Positions 50,435 to 59,254 of a DNA stretch of 64,000 nucleotides are shown here, piece by piece. Numbering within the stretch: the first letter of the stretch is position 1; every line of letters starts with the position of its first letter. Under the pieces are notes generated by a model. That model searched no databases, was not told where the DNA came from, and was given only the letters and a program-made list of their open reading frames with translations. The stretch is from Acidobacteriota bacterium (GTDB lineage: Bacteria; Acidobacteriota; Terriglobia; Bryobacterales; Bryobacteraceae). The stretch is from NCBI GenBank assembly GCA_026394055.1, contig JAPKYZ010000101.1:62001-126000 (forward strand). The letters run 5' to 3'. A program made the translations under genes and the position numbers.

Positions 50435-51683
50435 CCTCGGCCCACTGCGCGATTCGCGCGAATTCCGGCTGCTCTATGCCGGGCAGTTTGTTTCGAACTT
50501 TGGCTCGGCCATCAGCTATGTCGTGCTGCCGTTGCAGATGTATCAGCTGACCAAATCGCCCTTGATGGTGGGGCTGCTGGGCCTGGTCGAGTTTTTCCCG
50601 ATGGTGCTGCTGGCTTTTGTGAGCGGCGCGGTAGCTGACCGCTGGGACCGGCGGCGGCTGATTGTCATGGTGGAGGCGGGGCAGACCCTGTGCTGCCTCG
50701 CGCTGGTGGCCAACGCCTTTCAACCGCAGCCGGCGGTGTGGCCCTTGTGGCTGGTGGCCGGGCTGCTGGCCGGGTTGGGAGCGTTTCACCGGCCGGCCAT
50801 GGAAGCGATGACGCCGCAGCTGCTTACGCCGGAGCAGATGACCGGCGCCGCCAGCTGGAACTCGCTGCGCCACAACTTCGCCCACATCGCGGGGCCGGGC
50901 TTGGCCGGTGTGATCGCCAGCACTCTGGGCGCCGGTACGGCCTTTCTGCTCGATGGCGCGAGCTTTGTGTTCTCGATGGTGATGCTGCTGCGGATGCGTC
51001 CGCTGGGGCGGCCAGTCGGGGCCAACGAAGAGAATCTCACGTGGCACACTCTTCTCGAAGGCTGGCGCTATGCCCGCAAGCGGCAGGACTTGCTGGGCAC
51101 CTACCTGATCGACATGAACGCTATGTTCTTTGGCATGCCGAACGCCCTGTTTCCAGCGCTCGCCGAGCAGTGGGGCGCTCACACAGTGGGCTGGCTCTAC
51201 GCGGCGCCGTCGGTGGGTGCGTTGTTGGCGAGCCTCACCTCCGGCTGGGCGGGCAAGGTGCAGCGCCACGGGGTGGCCATCACGTTGGCCGCAGCCGGGT
51301 GGGGCTTGGCGATTGTGGGCTTTGGAGCAGCCGGGCCGCTGTGGCTGGCCTTACTCTTTCTGGCTCTCGCCGGAGCCTGCGACATGATCAGCGGCCTGTT
51401 CCGCATGACCATGTGGAACCAGACCATCCCGCAGCGCCTCCGCGGACGGACAGCGGCCATTGAGATGGTCAGCTATTTGAGCGGACCTTACCTGGGCAAT
51501 GCCGAAGCTGGCGTGGCTGCCCGAGCCTTCGGCCTGCGGAGCTCAGTCATGGCCGGCGGTGCCGCCTGCGTCGTGGGCTGCGCGGTGCTGGCGGCGTTGT
51601 TGCCGAAGTTCATCGCCTACCGCTCCACCGAAGGCGTCCAGAGGCGGGAGGCGGAAGAGGGCGGCTTGCAAACCCGGCAGTAA
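50415..51683 (+). CDS. MFS transporter (drug/siderophore exporter-like)
   Basis: The 422-residue protein has the MFS core: about 12 helices, the GxFVSNFGSAISYVVLPLQMY start and the loop 2-3 motif GAVADRWDRRRLIV. The MFS_3/enterobactin-exporter branch is suggested by the PxMEAMTPQLLTPEQMTGAASWNS-like region. Substrate is unknown. The start at ATG 50415 overlaps the antitoxin-like gene by 20 bases, so translation is likely coupled and there is no separate promoter. The C-terminus is charged (VQRREAEEGG). Confidence 0.88.
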   Translation: MRSLLPDLGPLRDSREFRLLYAGQFVSNFGSAISYVVLPLQMYQLTKSPLMVGLLGLVEFFPMVLLAFVSGAVADRWDRRRLIVMVEAGQTLCCLALVANAFQPQPAVWPLWLVAGLLAGLGAFHRPAMEAMTPQLLTPEQMTGAASWNSLRHNFAHIAGPGLAGVIASTLGAGTAFLLDGASFVFSMVMLLRMRPLGRPVGANEENLTWHTLLEGWRYARKRQDLLGTYLIDMNAMFFGMPNALFPALAEQWGAHTVGWLYAAPSVGALLASLTSGWAGKVQRHGVAITLAAAGWGLAIVGFGAAGPLWLALLFLALAGACDMISGLFRMTMWNQTIPQRLRGRTAAIEMVSYLSGPYLGNAEAGVAARAFGLRSSVMAGGAACVVGCAVLAALLPKFIAYRSTEGVQRREAEEGGLQTRQ

Positions 51684-51695
51684 AATGATATCGCC

Positions 51696-51726
51696 TGTGA
51701 TGTCACATCGCCGATGATGCTATATT
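51696..51726 (+). promoter_or_regulatory. Promoter and operator-like palindrome of a PIN toxin gene
   Basis: TGC-TATATT (-10 at 51721-51726) ends 9 bases before ATG 51736. TGTGA, two bases and TCACA (51696-51707) sit where the -35 box should be, a plausible autoregulatory site. Confidence 0.5.
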
Positions 51727-51735
51727 GACGATGGG

Positions 51736-52158
51736 ATGAGGCTTACGGTCGATACCGATGTGGTGGTCGCCGCCATGAGGAGTCCATCTGGAGCTTCGGC
51801 GGCTCTGCTGGCGCTCCTGCTGGAGCGGAAAGCATTCTGGCTCCTGAGCGTCGCGCTTGCGCTTGAGTATGAAGCTATCTGCATGTTGGCCGAACACCGC
51901 TTGGCAGCTCAGGCCAGCGAGGGTGAGGTTCGGAACCTCCTCGATGTGATTTTCGACGTTATTGTGCCTGTGCAGGTGCATTATCAATGGCGGCCTCAGT
52001 TGTCAGATGCAGCAGATGAGATGGTGTTGGAGGCGGCGGTGAACGGCCGTGCGGATGCCATCGTCACCTTCAATCGGGCGGACTTCAAGGACGCGCCGGG
52101 GCGGTTCGGTATTGCTCTATGGAAACCGGTGGATGCGCTGAGGGAGCTAAGAAAATGA
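51736..52158 (+). CDS. PIN-domain toxin, toxin-first pair
   Basis: The 140-residue protein matches the TIGR00305-type PIN toxin: LTVDTDVVVAAM, LEYEAI, DAADEMVLEAAVNGRADAIVTFNRADF, giving the acidic cluster and central TFN. It differs from the 30702-31124 PIN toxin in having its partner downstream. The next gene starts within the last four bases (ATGA). It probably cleaves RNA. Confidence 0.87.
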   Translation: MRLTVDTDVVVAAMRSPSGASAALLALLLERKAFWLLSVALALEYEAICMLAEHRLAAQASEGEVRNLLDVIFDVIVPVQVHYQWRPQLSDAADEMVLEAAVNGRADAIVTFNRADFKDAPGRFGIALWKPVDALRELRK

Positions 52159-52412
52159 CAACCAGAGTATCGACGTTCGCGCTGCGCCTGCCTAACTCGC
52201 TGAAGGCTGCGGTGGAGCGTATGGCGGAGGCAGACGGAACCAGCATGAACCAGTTTCTGGTGATGGCGGCAGCTGAGAAGCTCACCGCCATCCAGACAGC
52301 AGAGGCCTACTTTGCTGAGCGCCGGGGCCGGGGTAATGTCCATCAAGCGCTCGCGTTCTTGTCGCGCGTTGGGGGCGAGCCTCCCCGCGCGGATGATGCC
52401 CTGGAAGATTAG
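52155..52412 (+). CDS. Ribbon-helix-helix-like antitoxin
   Basis: The 85-residue protein reads TTRVSTFALRLPNSLKAAVERMAEADGTSMNQFLVMAAAEKL, the short strand-helix-helix pattern of Arc/CopG-type DNA-binding antitoxins, followed by a helical tail. ATG 52155 gives a four-base overlap with the toxin. A 52-residue MazE-like fragment follows 8 bases after its stop. Confidence 0.75.
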   Translation: MTTRVSTFALRLPNSLKAAVERMAEADGTSMNQFLVMAAAEKLTAIQTAEAYFAERRGRGNVHQALAFLSRVGGEPPRADDALED

Positions 52413-52420
52413 GGGCCCGT

Positions 52421-52579
52421 ATGACTGCGAATAACGGTGATGACTTGGCCTGGCCACCGCCTGCCCGTCCCGCGCGGACGGGTTGGGCGGAAGACGCTAT
52501 CGCCATCGCCGAAGCCGGGGATGACGAACTGGTGATGGGCGAATTCGGCAACACCGACGACGCCGAGCTCGTTTGGTGA
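52421..52579 (+). CDS. MazE-like antitoxin remnant (C-terminal part)
   Basis: The 52-residue product (MTANNGDDLAWPPPARP, then TGWAEDAIAIAEAGDDELVM and a Trp at the end) reads like the toxin-binding C-terminal half of MazE/AbrB antitoxins, where GWAE and GDDELL are typical. The N-terminal AbrB domain is absent and no toxin follows. It may be a decaying remnant or a small accessory gene of the PIN pair. Confidence 0.4.
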   Translation: MTANNGDDLAWPPPARPARTGWAEDAIAIAEAGDDELVMGEFGNTDDAELVW

Positions 52580-52601
52580 AGCCGGAAATCCGCCTCAGCC
52601 G

Positions 52602-53993
52602 CTAATCCGGCGGTAGCTTCAACAGCCAATCAAGCATCGCCGCCATCTCCGGCGGAGCAAACTTGTAGGGCGGCATCGTTGAGCCCGGAACCATCTTCTG
52701 CGGCTCGATGAAGTGCGCTTCCAACCACGCGCGATCGCGGCGGAACATAATGGCGTTCAAGGGCGGGCCTAACTTGCCGCCTTCGCCGTTGGCGACGTGG
52801 CAGGCCGTACAACCCGATTTCAAGTAGGTACGGGCGGCGAGCTTGGCGAACTCCGGTGCGGCGGCATCGGGCTTGATCAGTTCTTTGGGCGTCAGGTGCT
52901 GCCAGGGTTCCACTAGCGTTGCATCGTATTCGGACTGGGCGCTCTTGGGCGTACCCGCGACAGCCGCGTAGGTGAGCGAACCCCACGCCGCGGCGGCCAG
53001 CAGCACCAAGCTCACGGCGAAACCGCGCTGACGGACCATCACCATCTTGGAGCGGTCAATAAACGGTGCGGCAAATAGCGCGATGATCGCGAGCGTGGGC
53101 AGCACGATGGAGCCGATCATTTCCAGTGACCCCGGGAAGAGTTTCAGCAACTGGAACAGGAACAGGAAGTACCAGTCGGGGCGAGGAATGTAGCTGGTGT
53201 CGGTGGGGTCGGCCATGCGCTCTAGTGGCACTCGAGCGACAACGGCCAGCGTGTAGAGAATGGCGAAGTAGATAAAGATGGCCAGCGTGTCTTTGAAGAC
53301 TTGGCCGGGGTAAAACTTCTTCTTGGGCAGCGCTTCATCACCCGGCAGCGGAGCGACGCCATGGCGGCGGACCAAAAAGACATGGAGCAACATCAGTGCC
53401 ATCGTGGCGGGCGGCAGCAGCAGCACGTGGATGGCGTAGAAGCGGGCGAACGTCACTGACCCGATGGCTCCATCGACCACGCCCATCAGGCGAGCGATAT
53501 ACGGCCCAGCACCCGGAGCGGAGGCTGAAATCTGCGTGGCCACCACGGTGCCCCAATAGGCCCGGTTGTCCCACGGCAGCAGGTAGCCGGTGAGGCCATA
53601 GCCTAGCGTCATCAGCAGCAGCACGACGCCCACAATCCACGTCGCCTCGCGCGGCTTCTTGTAGCCGCCCCAGATGAACACCTGGATCATGTGGAGGGCG
53701 ACGATGACGATCATCAAGCTGGCGCCCCAGTGGTGCAGCTGGCGGATCAAGCGGCCGCCGGTGACTTCCATGACGATGTACTTCAGCGAATAGTAGGCCT
53801 CACCCGCCGTGGGCGCGTAGTTCAGCGCCAGCAGGATGCCGGTGACGGCCTGCACCAGAAAACCGAACATCGCAATCGACCCGAACACCTGATGCCAGCC
53901 GCTGGAGGCCGGGATGTCTTCATCGAGAAAGTGTTGGACGCCGGAGACAATGCCGGTGCGGTCGTCCAGCCATTCAAGCACGCCGCGGAGCAT
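52602..53993 (-). CDS. Cytochrome b fused to a C-terminal cytochrome c (bc-type complex)
   Basis: The 463-residue protein begins as a b6-type cytochrome b: b-haem ligand pairs H87/H101 and H189/H204 (14 and 15 apart, as in b6), followed by the Qo motif PDWY at 272-275, and further helices. A C-terminal cytochrome c domain has CTACH at 395-399 and a Met ligand near 441 (GSTMPPYKF). It takes electrons from quinol and passes them through a Rieske protein and its own haem c to a soluble acceptor. The Rieske gene lies immediately upstream, sharing one base. Confidence 0.93.
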   Translation of the reverse strand: MLRGVLEWLDDRTGIVSGVQHFLDEDIPASSGWHQVFGSIAMFGFLVQAVTGILLALNYAPTAGEAYYSLKYIVMEVTGGRLIRQLHHWGASLMIVIVALHMIQVFIWGGYKKPREATWIVGVVLLLMTLGYGLTGYLLPWDNRAYWGTVVATQISASAPGAGPYIARLMGVVDGAIGSVTFARFYAIHVLLLPPATMALMLLHVFLVRRHGVAPLPGDEALPKKKFYPGQVFKDTLAIFIYFAILYTLAVVARVPLERMADPTDTSYIPRPDWYFLFLFQLLKLFPGSLEMIGSIVLPTLAIIALFAAPFIDRSKMVMVRQRGFAVSLVLLAAAAWGSLTYAAVAGTPKSAQSEYDATLVEPWQHLTPKELIKPDAAAPEFAKLAARTYLKSGCTACHVANGEGGKLGPPLNAIMFRRDRAWLEAHFIEPQKMVPGSTMPPYKFAPPEMAAMLDWLLKLPPD

Positions 53994-54502
53994 CAGGCCT
54001 TCCCCCCGTTGGCGCCGGAGCTCTCGCTCGACACGACGCGCCCCACCTGCACCTTGCCGTTCACCACGCGCGATTCATACCGGTCCAGCGCGCGCGGCGC
54101 GGGTCCGGCCTGCACTTTGCCGTCAATCGAAAACGAGGAGGCATGGCAGGGGCAGGTGAACTCCTTCGATTCCTGCTTCCAGTGATAGGCACAGCCCAGG
54201 TGGGTGCACGCCGGGGCCAAGGCGAAGGCCTCAGTTTCGCCCGTCTTCACCACCCAGGCGGAGGTCTTCTCCGTCACCACCTTCCAGCCATCGACGCGCT
54301 TGCGGGAAAAGATGATCTCCGCAGGCTCGCCGGCAGGAAGCTTGGCCAAGTCGGCGACGTCGATCCACGTGGCGTCGTTCTTGGTTTTGGCGGGCGAAAA
54401 TAGATAGGTAAGTGCTGGCACACCCAGAGCGCCGGTGATCACTGCGCCGAGACCCTGAATGGCCAGAACCAGGAAGTTTCTCCGGTCCGGTCCTTGAAGC
54501 AT
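53993..54502 (-). CDS. Rieske iron-sulfur protein of a bc-type complex
   Basis: The 169-residue protein has a Tat-type leader (DRRNFLVLAIQGLGAVITG) that anchors it in the membrane, and the Rieske site CTHLGC (C99, H101, C104) and CPCHASSF (C117, C119, H120). C104 and C119 likely form the usual disulfide. It shuttles electrons from the Qo site to haem c. It is followed by the cytochrome b-c fusion, a minimal two-gene quinol oxidase module. A TAAGAT box is nine bases before the ATG. Confidence 0.95.
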   Translation of the reverse strand: MLQGPDRRNFLVLAIQGLGAVITGALGVPALTYLFSPAKTKNDATWIDVADLAKLPAGEPAEIIFSRKRVDGWKVVTEKTSAWVVKTGETEAFALAPACTHLGCAYHWKQESKEFTCPCHASSFSIDGKVQAGPAPRALDRYESRVVNGKVQVGRVVSSESSGANGGKA

Positions 54503-54511
54503 TGTGCGTTT

Positions 54512-54517
54512 ATCTTA
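54512..54517 (-). promoter_or_regulatory. -10 box at a predicted leaderless start (Rieske gene)
   Basis: TAAGAT on the minus strand ends 9 bases before ATG 54502. Confidence 0.45.
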
Positions 54518-54590
54518 CACCGGGGCGACCGGCTTGCCTAGTGAAAATATGCGTCATCACAAATGATTCATTTCCAGCAGTGCTTCCTGA

Positions 54591-57029
54591 TCAGACGGTC
54601 AAGATCCGGAGCAAGCTCTCGCGCAATACATCGCGCACGCCGGCGGGCACGGCGCCGCCCGAGTGCGTGAGATAAAAAACGTCCAGCGCCTTGTGCGCCT
54701 CGGTGTTCACCAGCACCACTTCGATATTGCAGCCCGCCTCAGAGACGGCGCGCGCCAAGTCGAACAGCAACCCCGGCCGGTCCTGAGCCACCACTTCCAG
54801 CAACGTCGCCCGCGAGGAGGCCGCGGTATCAAACCGGAGCGCGGGAGCCACCAGACCGCGACGGCTGGGGGGCAGCGGAGCGGGCCGGCCCTTTAGCCTT
54901 TTCGCCACCGACTCTTCGCCCCGCACGACGCGTTCAATCAACAGCCGCAGATCCGGCACTTCTTCCGGGTTCAGCTCCAGGCGGCGGCCGGGGTCGGAGA
55001 AGCGCAACATGTCGACGATGACGCCGTGGGCATTGCCCAACGCCTCGGCCTTCAGGATGTTCATGCCGAAGCTGGCGAGCGTTCCCGCCAGATCGGCAAA
55101 GAGCCCCTTGCGGTCCCGGCTGACCACCGTCAGCTGCCAGAAGCCGCCAGAGTGAACCATCTCCACCGCGGCTCCGGCCTCGCCTAACCGGGAGTACATC
55201 GCAAAGTGCAAGTCCACCTCGGCGGCGGAGTGCATACGCAGATAGCGCGTGGGGAAGCCTTCGAGAAAGCTGGCCTTCGCCGCGTCCACCGAAGGCTCAG
55301 GGAGAATGCGATCGGTGTCCAGCTCGCGGGTCAGCTCCTGGCTCAAGGCGCGATAGGCGCCCCACAGCTGGGCCATCCGCCAGGGCGTCATCGCGGTGGG
55401 GTTGACGCCGCTAATGTCGGCGAAGGTCAGCAGCGTCAGCAACTGCAGCCGCTCGATCGCGCCGATGCCCTGGGCGGCCCTGCGCGCCACTTCCGGGTCG
55501 TGGAGATCGCGCGTGGTCATCAAAATAGAGAGCGCGATGTGCTGATCCACCAGGTAGAGCACGGTGGCCGTCTCCACCTCGTCGGCGCCTAAGCGGGCCA
55601 ACACCTCCCGAGAGATGCGCGTCGATTCGGTGGCGTGTTCGCCCGTCCCGCCGCCCTTGCCGATGTCGTGCAACAGCAGCGCGATCCGCAGCAGGTAGAG
55701 ATCCGGCGTTTCGGCCAGCAGTTCGCGGAACCGGGTGCGGTCATCTTCCTTGGAATGGGCCAACTGCTCCAGGCTCTCGATCGTGACCAGCGTGTGCTCG
55801 TCCACCGTGTAGCGATGGTAAAAGTCGCGCGTCACCAGGCATTCAATGCGAGACCATTCCGGCAGAATCAACTTCAACAGGCCCGTCTCATGCATCATCC
55901 GCAGAGCCCGCGCCGCGTAGGGCAACGAGAGCAAGTTCTTCAAATCCTGCCAGAGGCCGAACTGCGGAATCGTGGCGCCACTGCGGACCAGTTCTAGCAA
56001 CCGCCGCTCCGTATCGGGGGCCAGCGCAAACCCGTGCCGCGCGACAAACTGCATCAGCCGCAGCGGCAGACGCAGGTCGCTGGCCAGCATTTGGGGGGAC
56101 CGCAGCAGCACCTTTTCGCGGCTCACGGTGAACTCAGAATTCGACAAACGGCTGCGCCAATCCAGGAACGACCGCAGCATGCCGCTGCCGGGCTCCTCGC
56201 TCTGCGCGATCACGCGCTTCACCTCGCGGTAGATCTCACGCGCGTGCCGGTAGTATTCGCGCATGCCGCCTTCCGGGTCAGGGAAGAGATCGTCCTGCGC
56301 GTGGTAGGTCAAGCGGTTGTCATCGCGCTTGATCCGCAGATGCAGCTTGGTCCGCAGGTCCGCCAGAAAGGCTCGGGCGGGCTTCAGCGATTCCAGGGCC
56401 TCTTCAAAGGCCGCGCCGCGGAGCCCGCCCAGCCATGAAATCAGATGCAGATCCCGAATGCCGCCCGGTGAATCCTTGACGTCTGGCTCCAGGTGATAGA
56501 TCGTGCTCTGGTACTTGGCGTGACGGGTTTCGGCCAGCCGCAACAGGTGCGTGGTCACGGGCCGCCGTTGCAGACGGATGAACTCCGGCAGCCGTTGGGC
56601 CAGGCGCTGATGCAGGGCCGCGCCGCCACACAGAAGGCGTTGCGACAGCAGGCTGATGGTGAGCTGGACATTCGCCGTGTCCAGCTGACAGCATTCGTCC
56701 ACCGTATGGACGGAGTGGCTCGGTTCCAGGCCGCTATCCCAAAGCTCGCGCAGAAAGTGGGCAATGGCGTCCCGTTCGGCCATCGCCTTTTCGGGTGATT
56801 CCACCAGCAGCAACAAGTCGATATCAGAATGCGGAAACAGCTCGCAGCGGCCAAACCCGCCCACCGCCAGCACGGCGATCTCGCTGCCGAAGGGCGTCAG
56901 CAGATGCTGTTCGGCCGCCGCCACCACCATGCCTTCCACGCGGGCGGCGCGGCCGGCCAGATCGCTCGGTATTGTCTGATCACTTCCGCTACTGGACAAT
57001 TCGGATCTCTCCGTCGTCAAAACGCTCAT
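54591..57029 (-). CDS. glnD: [Protein-PII] uridylyltransferase GlnD
   Basis: The 812-residue protein has the nucleotidyltransferase motif GGFGRCELFPHSDIDLLLL (near 57-75), a domain linker, an HD domain with LLHDIGKG and VDQHIALS, and two C-terminal ACT domains (LTVVSRDRKGLFADLAG and LLEVVAQDRPGLLFDLAR). It uridylylates and deuridylylates PII according to glutamine level, controlling nitrogen assimilation. Its length is somewhat below that of Escherichia coli GlnD. The start may be GTG 57032 or ATG 57029. It diverges from the antiporter gene. Confidence 0.93.
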   Translation of the reverse strand: MSVLTTERSELSSSGSDQTIPSDLAGRAARVEGMVVAAAEQHLLTPFGSEIAVLAVGGFGRCELFPHSDIDLLLLVESPEKAMAERDAIAHFLRELWDSGLEPSHSVHTVDECCQLDTANVQLTISLLSQRLLCGGAALHQRLAQRLPEFIRLQRRPVTTHLLRLAETRHAKYQSTIYHLEPDVKDSPGGIRDLHLISWLGGLRGAAFEEALESLKPARAFLADLRTKLHLRIKRDDNRLTYHAQDDLFPDPEGGMREYYRHAREIYREVKRVIAQSEEPGSGMLRSFLDWRSRLSNSEFTVSREKVLLRSPQMLASDLRLPLRLMQFVARHGFALAPDTERRLLELVRSGATIPQFGLWQDLKNLLSLPYAARALRMMHETGLLKLILPEWSRIECLVTRDFYHRYTVDEHTLVTIESLEQLAHSKEDDRTRFRELLAETPDLYLLRIALLLHDIGKGGGTGEHATESTRISREVLARLGADEVETATVLYLVDQHIALSILMTTRDLHDPEVARRAAQGIGAIERLQLLTLLTFADISGVNPTAMTPWRMAQLWGAYRALSQELTRELDTDRILPEPSVDAAKASFLEGFPTRYLRMHSAAEVDLHFAMYSRLGEAGAAVEMVHSGGFWQLTVVSRDRKGLFADLAGTLASFGMNILKAEALGNAHGVIVDMLRFSDPGRRLELNPEEVPDLRLLIERVVRGEESVAKRLKGRPAPLPPSRRGLVAPALRFDTAASSRATLLEVVAQDRPGLLFDLARAVSEAGCNIEVVLVNTEAHKALDVFYLTHSGGAVPAGVRDVLRESLLRILTV

Positions 57030-57205
57030 CACCTTTTGGGGAACTGGGTATGCCCGGGACCTCGAGCGGGGAGGACTTCACGCGCGCCGCCCGCCGCTTT
57101 GAGCATTCAACACAGAACCCACGGCGGGTCGCGCCGCGGTGGCAGGCCTTGCTTCGAATTGTAGCCGATTGCCACCGGATCAGGATGCTACGCTCAGGGT
57201 GATCC

Positions 57206-58399
57206 ATGCCTGACTTCGCCACCCTGGTGGGGTTCTTCGCCTCAAGCGAAGGCGCTTCCAACCTGCCGCTCCAGATGCTGATCATTTTTGGCGTGGCGAA
57301 GCTGTGCGGCGAAATCTGTGAGCGGCTGCGGGCCCCCGCCATTGCGGGCGAGATCATCGCCGGGATGTTGATCGGCCCGGGCCTGCTGAACTGGATCCAA
57401 CCCAGCGAGCTGATCCACTCGCTGGCGGACCTGGGCGTGATGTTCCTGCTGTTCCGCGTGGGCCTGGAAGTGCGGGCCTCGGAACTGGTGCGCGTGGGTG
57501 GCGTGGCGATGATGGCGGCCTTGGGTGGCGTCATCATGCCCTTCATCGCGGGCTACTTGATCATCATCCAACTGGGGCATTCGCAGATCGAGGCCGTGTT
57601 TGTGGGCGCGGCGATGGTGGCCACCAGTGTCGGCATCACCGCCCAAGTGCTGACCCAGCGCGGCTTGCTGAACCACCGCGCCAGCCGCATCATCCTGGTG
57701 GCGGCGGTGATCGATGACGTGCTGGGTTTGCTGATCCTGGCCGTCGTCTCCAGCCTCGCCAAGGGCGGCATCGACTATCTGCAGCTCAGCCTGACGGCCG
57801 CGCTCGCCATTGGCTTTGTGCTGTTGATCGTCTTCTGGGGCGTCGGCACGGCCACCCGGATCCTGCCGCTGGTGCGGTCGCATCTGCGGATGGCGGAGGC
57901 CGATTACGTGGTCGCCCTGGTACTCCTGTTTGGCTTAAGCGTGCTGGCCGTCTACGCGGGCGTCGCCGCGATCGTGGGCGCGTTTCTCGCCGGCATGGCG
58001 TTGGGTGAAAGCGCGGACCAGCGCGTGCACGAGCTCACCAGCGGCGCCGCCGAACTGCTGGTGCCCTTCTTCCTGGTGAACATCGGCCTTCAACTGGACC
58101 CGAAAGTCTTTCTCGATCCCGTCGCCCTGGTGCCCGCGCTGCTCATCTTCGTGGCGGCAGTCTTCTCAAAGCTCTTCGGCGCCGGCCTGGGCGCGTTTCG
58201 ATTGGGCCGCCGCGACGCTTTCAAAGTGGGCATCGGCATGATCCCGCGCGGCGAAGTGGGGATGGTGGTGGCGCAGATTGGTCTGTCGTTCGGTGTCGTG
58301 CCCCAGAACATCTACGCGGCGGTGGTCTTTATGTCGGTGATGACCACGATCGTGGCGCCGCCATTGCTGAAGTGGGCCTATCGAGACGCGCGTGCTTAG
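57206..58399 (+). CDS. Cation/proton antiporter, CPA2 (KefB/NapA-like) family
   Basis: The 397-residue protein has the CPA2 pattern of ten or more membrane helices, with RAPAIAGEIIAGMLIGPG early, GVMFLLFRVGLEVR and AVIDDVLGLLILAVV with the paired acidic residues of the ion-binding site, and a late GMIPRGEVGMVVAQIG. No TrkA-N or regulatory domain is fused. It probably exchanges Na+ or K+ for protons. AGGGTG lies upstream of ATG 57206. It diverges from glnD. Confidence 0.9.
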   Translation: MPDFATLVGFFASSEGASNLPLQMLIIFGVAKLCGEICERLRAPAIAGEIIAGMLIGPGLLNWIQPSELIHSLADLGVMFLLFRVGLEVRASELVRVGGVAMMAALGGVIMPFIAGYLIIIQLGHSQIEAVFVGAAMVATSVGITAQVLTQRGLLNHRASRIILVAAVIDDVLGLLILAVVSSLAKGGIDYLQLSLTAALAIGFVLLIVFWGVGTATRILPLVRSHLRMAEADYVVALVLLFGLSVLAVYAGVAAIVGAFLAGMALGESADQRVHELTSGAAELLVPFFLVNIGLQLDPKVFLDPVALVPALLIFVAAVFSKLFGAGLGAFRLGRRDAFKVGIGMIPRGEVGMVVAQIGLSFGVVPQNIYAAVVFMSVMTTIVAPPLLKWAYRDARA

Positions 58400-58412
58400 C
58401 GTCCCGCTAGGG

Positions 58413-59246
58413 TCACTTGGCCGCGGCCAGGTCCTTTTGCAACTGCCGGGCGCGGGTGCTCAAATTGCGAAGCTGCCGCAGGTCTTCTTCGGCCAGCGTG
58501 ACGGCGTTCTGGATGCGGGAGAGATCGTTGGGGCCTGACGCGGCGCCCGCGCCACGGTTCTCTAGTTGAAGTGAGAGCGTGCGCAGCGTGTCGGAGGCTT
58601 CGCGGTAACGGGTGGCCAGATTGGTGACCAACGTTTCCCGGCGGCGGGCGACGTCTTCTAAATCGTCGGTCAGTTTGCGCCACTTGGCGCTATTGCGGCT
58701 GGCTTCTTCCGCCTTGGTGGCGAGCGTTCGCTGCGCGGCTTCCAGCGTGGCCACGCGGGCATCCTTGCTTTCCGCCGCCTTCTGGAGCGCGGCCAACTGG
58801 CGGGCCGCCTCTTCTACCTTCTCCTTCAGCGCCACTTCGGCCGCCTGCGCCTGCTGATGGCGTTCCGCCGCCGCTTCCAGGCGCCGCTCCAGATCCTTGG
58901 TGGCGTCCCGCAGTGAGGCCAGGGTGGCTTCGGCGTGGCGCAACTGCTCATCCTTGGCATGCAGTTGCGCGGTCAACTCTTCATCATGATGCCGGACCGC
59001 GGCTACATCGGCAGCACTGGCACCGGGCCGCGCGGAGCCGCCGCCGGAGGCGAGCACGGGTTGGCCCAGCGCTTGTAGTTGCTGCTCCGCCGACGTGAGC
59101 CGCTGCTGCAGCGCGAGCTCCGCTTGCCGCAGCCGCTGCAGTTCTGCCGCATCCGCGCCGCTGCGTTGCGCCGCCTGCCACAGAAACCAGCCGCTCCCCG
59201 CCGTCACCGCCAGGGCCGCGCCCCAGCCCAACCATGCCCGGTTCAT
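58413..59246 (-). CDS. Membrane-anchored coiled-coil protein
   Basis: The 277-residue protein has one N-terminal membrane helix (WLGWGAALAVTAGSGWFLWQ) and then a long coiled coil (QRLRQAELALQQRLTSAEQQ, KDLERRLEAAAERH and others) with heptad Leu and Ala, ending in KDLAAAK. No catalytic motif is seen. ATG 59246 with AAGGGGGG is chosen over GTG 59258. It is the last gene of the esterase/TonB/VWA operon and may tether or space an envelope complex. Confidence 0.7.
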   Translation of the reverse strand: MNRAWLGWGAALAVTAGSGWFLWQAAQRSGADAAELQRLRQAELALQQRLTSAEQQLQALGQPVLASGGGSARPGASAADVAAVRHHDEELTAQLHAKDEQLRHAEATLASLRDATKDLERRLEAAAERHQQAQAAEVALKEKVEEAARQLAALQKAAESKDARVATLEAAQRTLATKAEEASRNSAKWRKLTDDLEDVARRRETLVTNLATRYREASDTLRTLSLQLENRGAGAASGPNDLSRIQNAVTLAEEDLRQLRNLSTRARQLQKDLAAAK

Positions 59247-59254
59247 GCCCCCCT

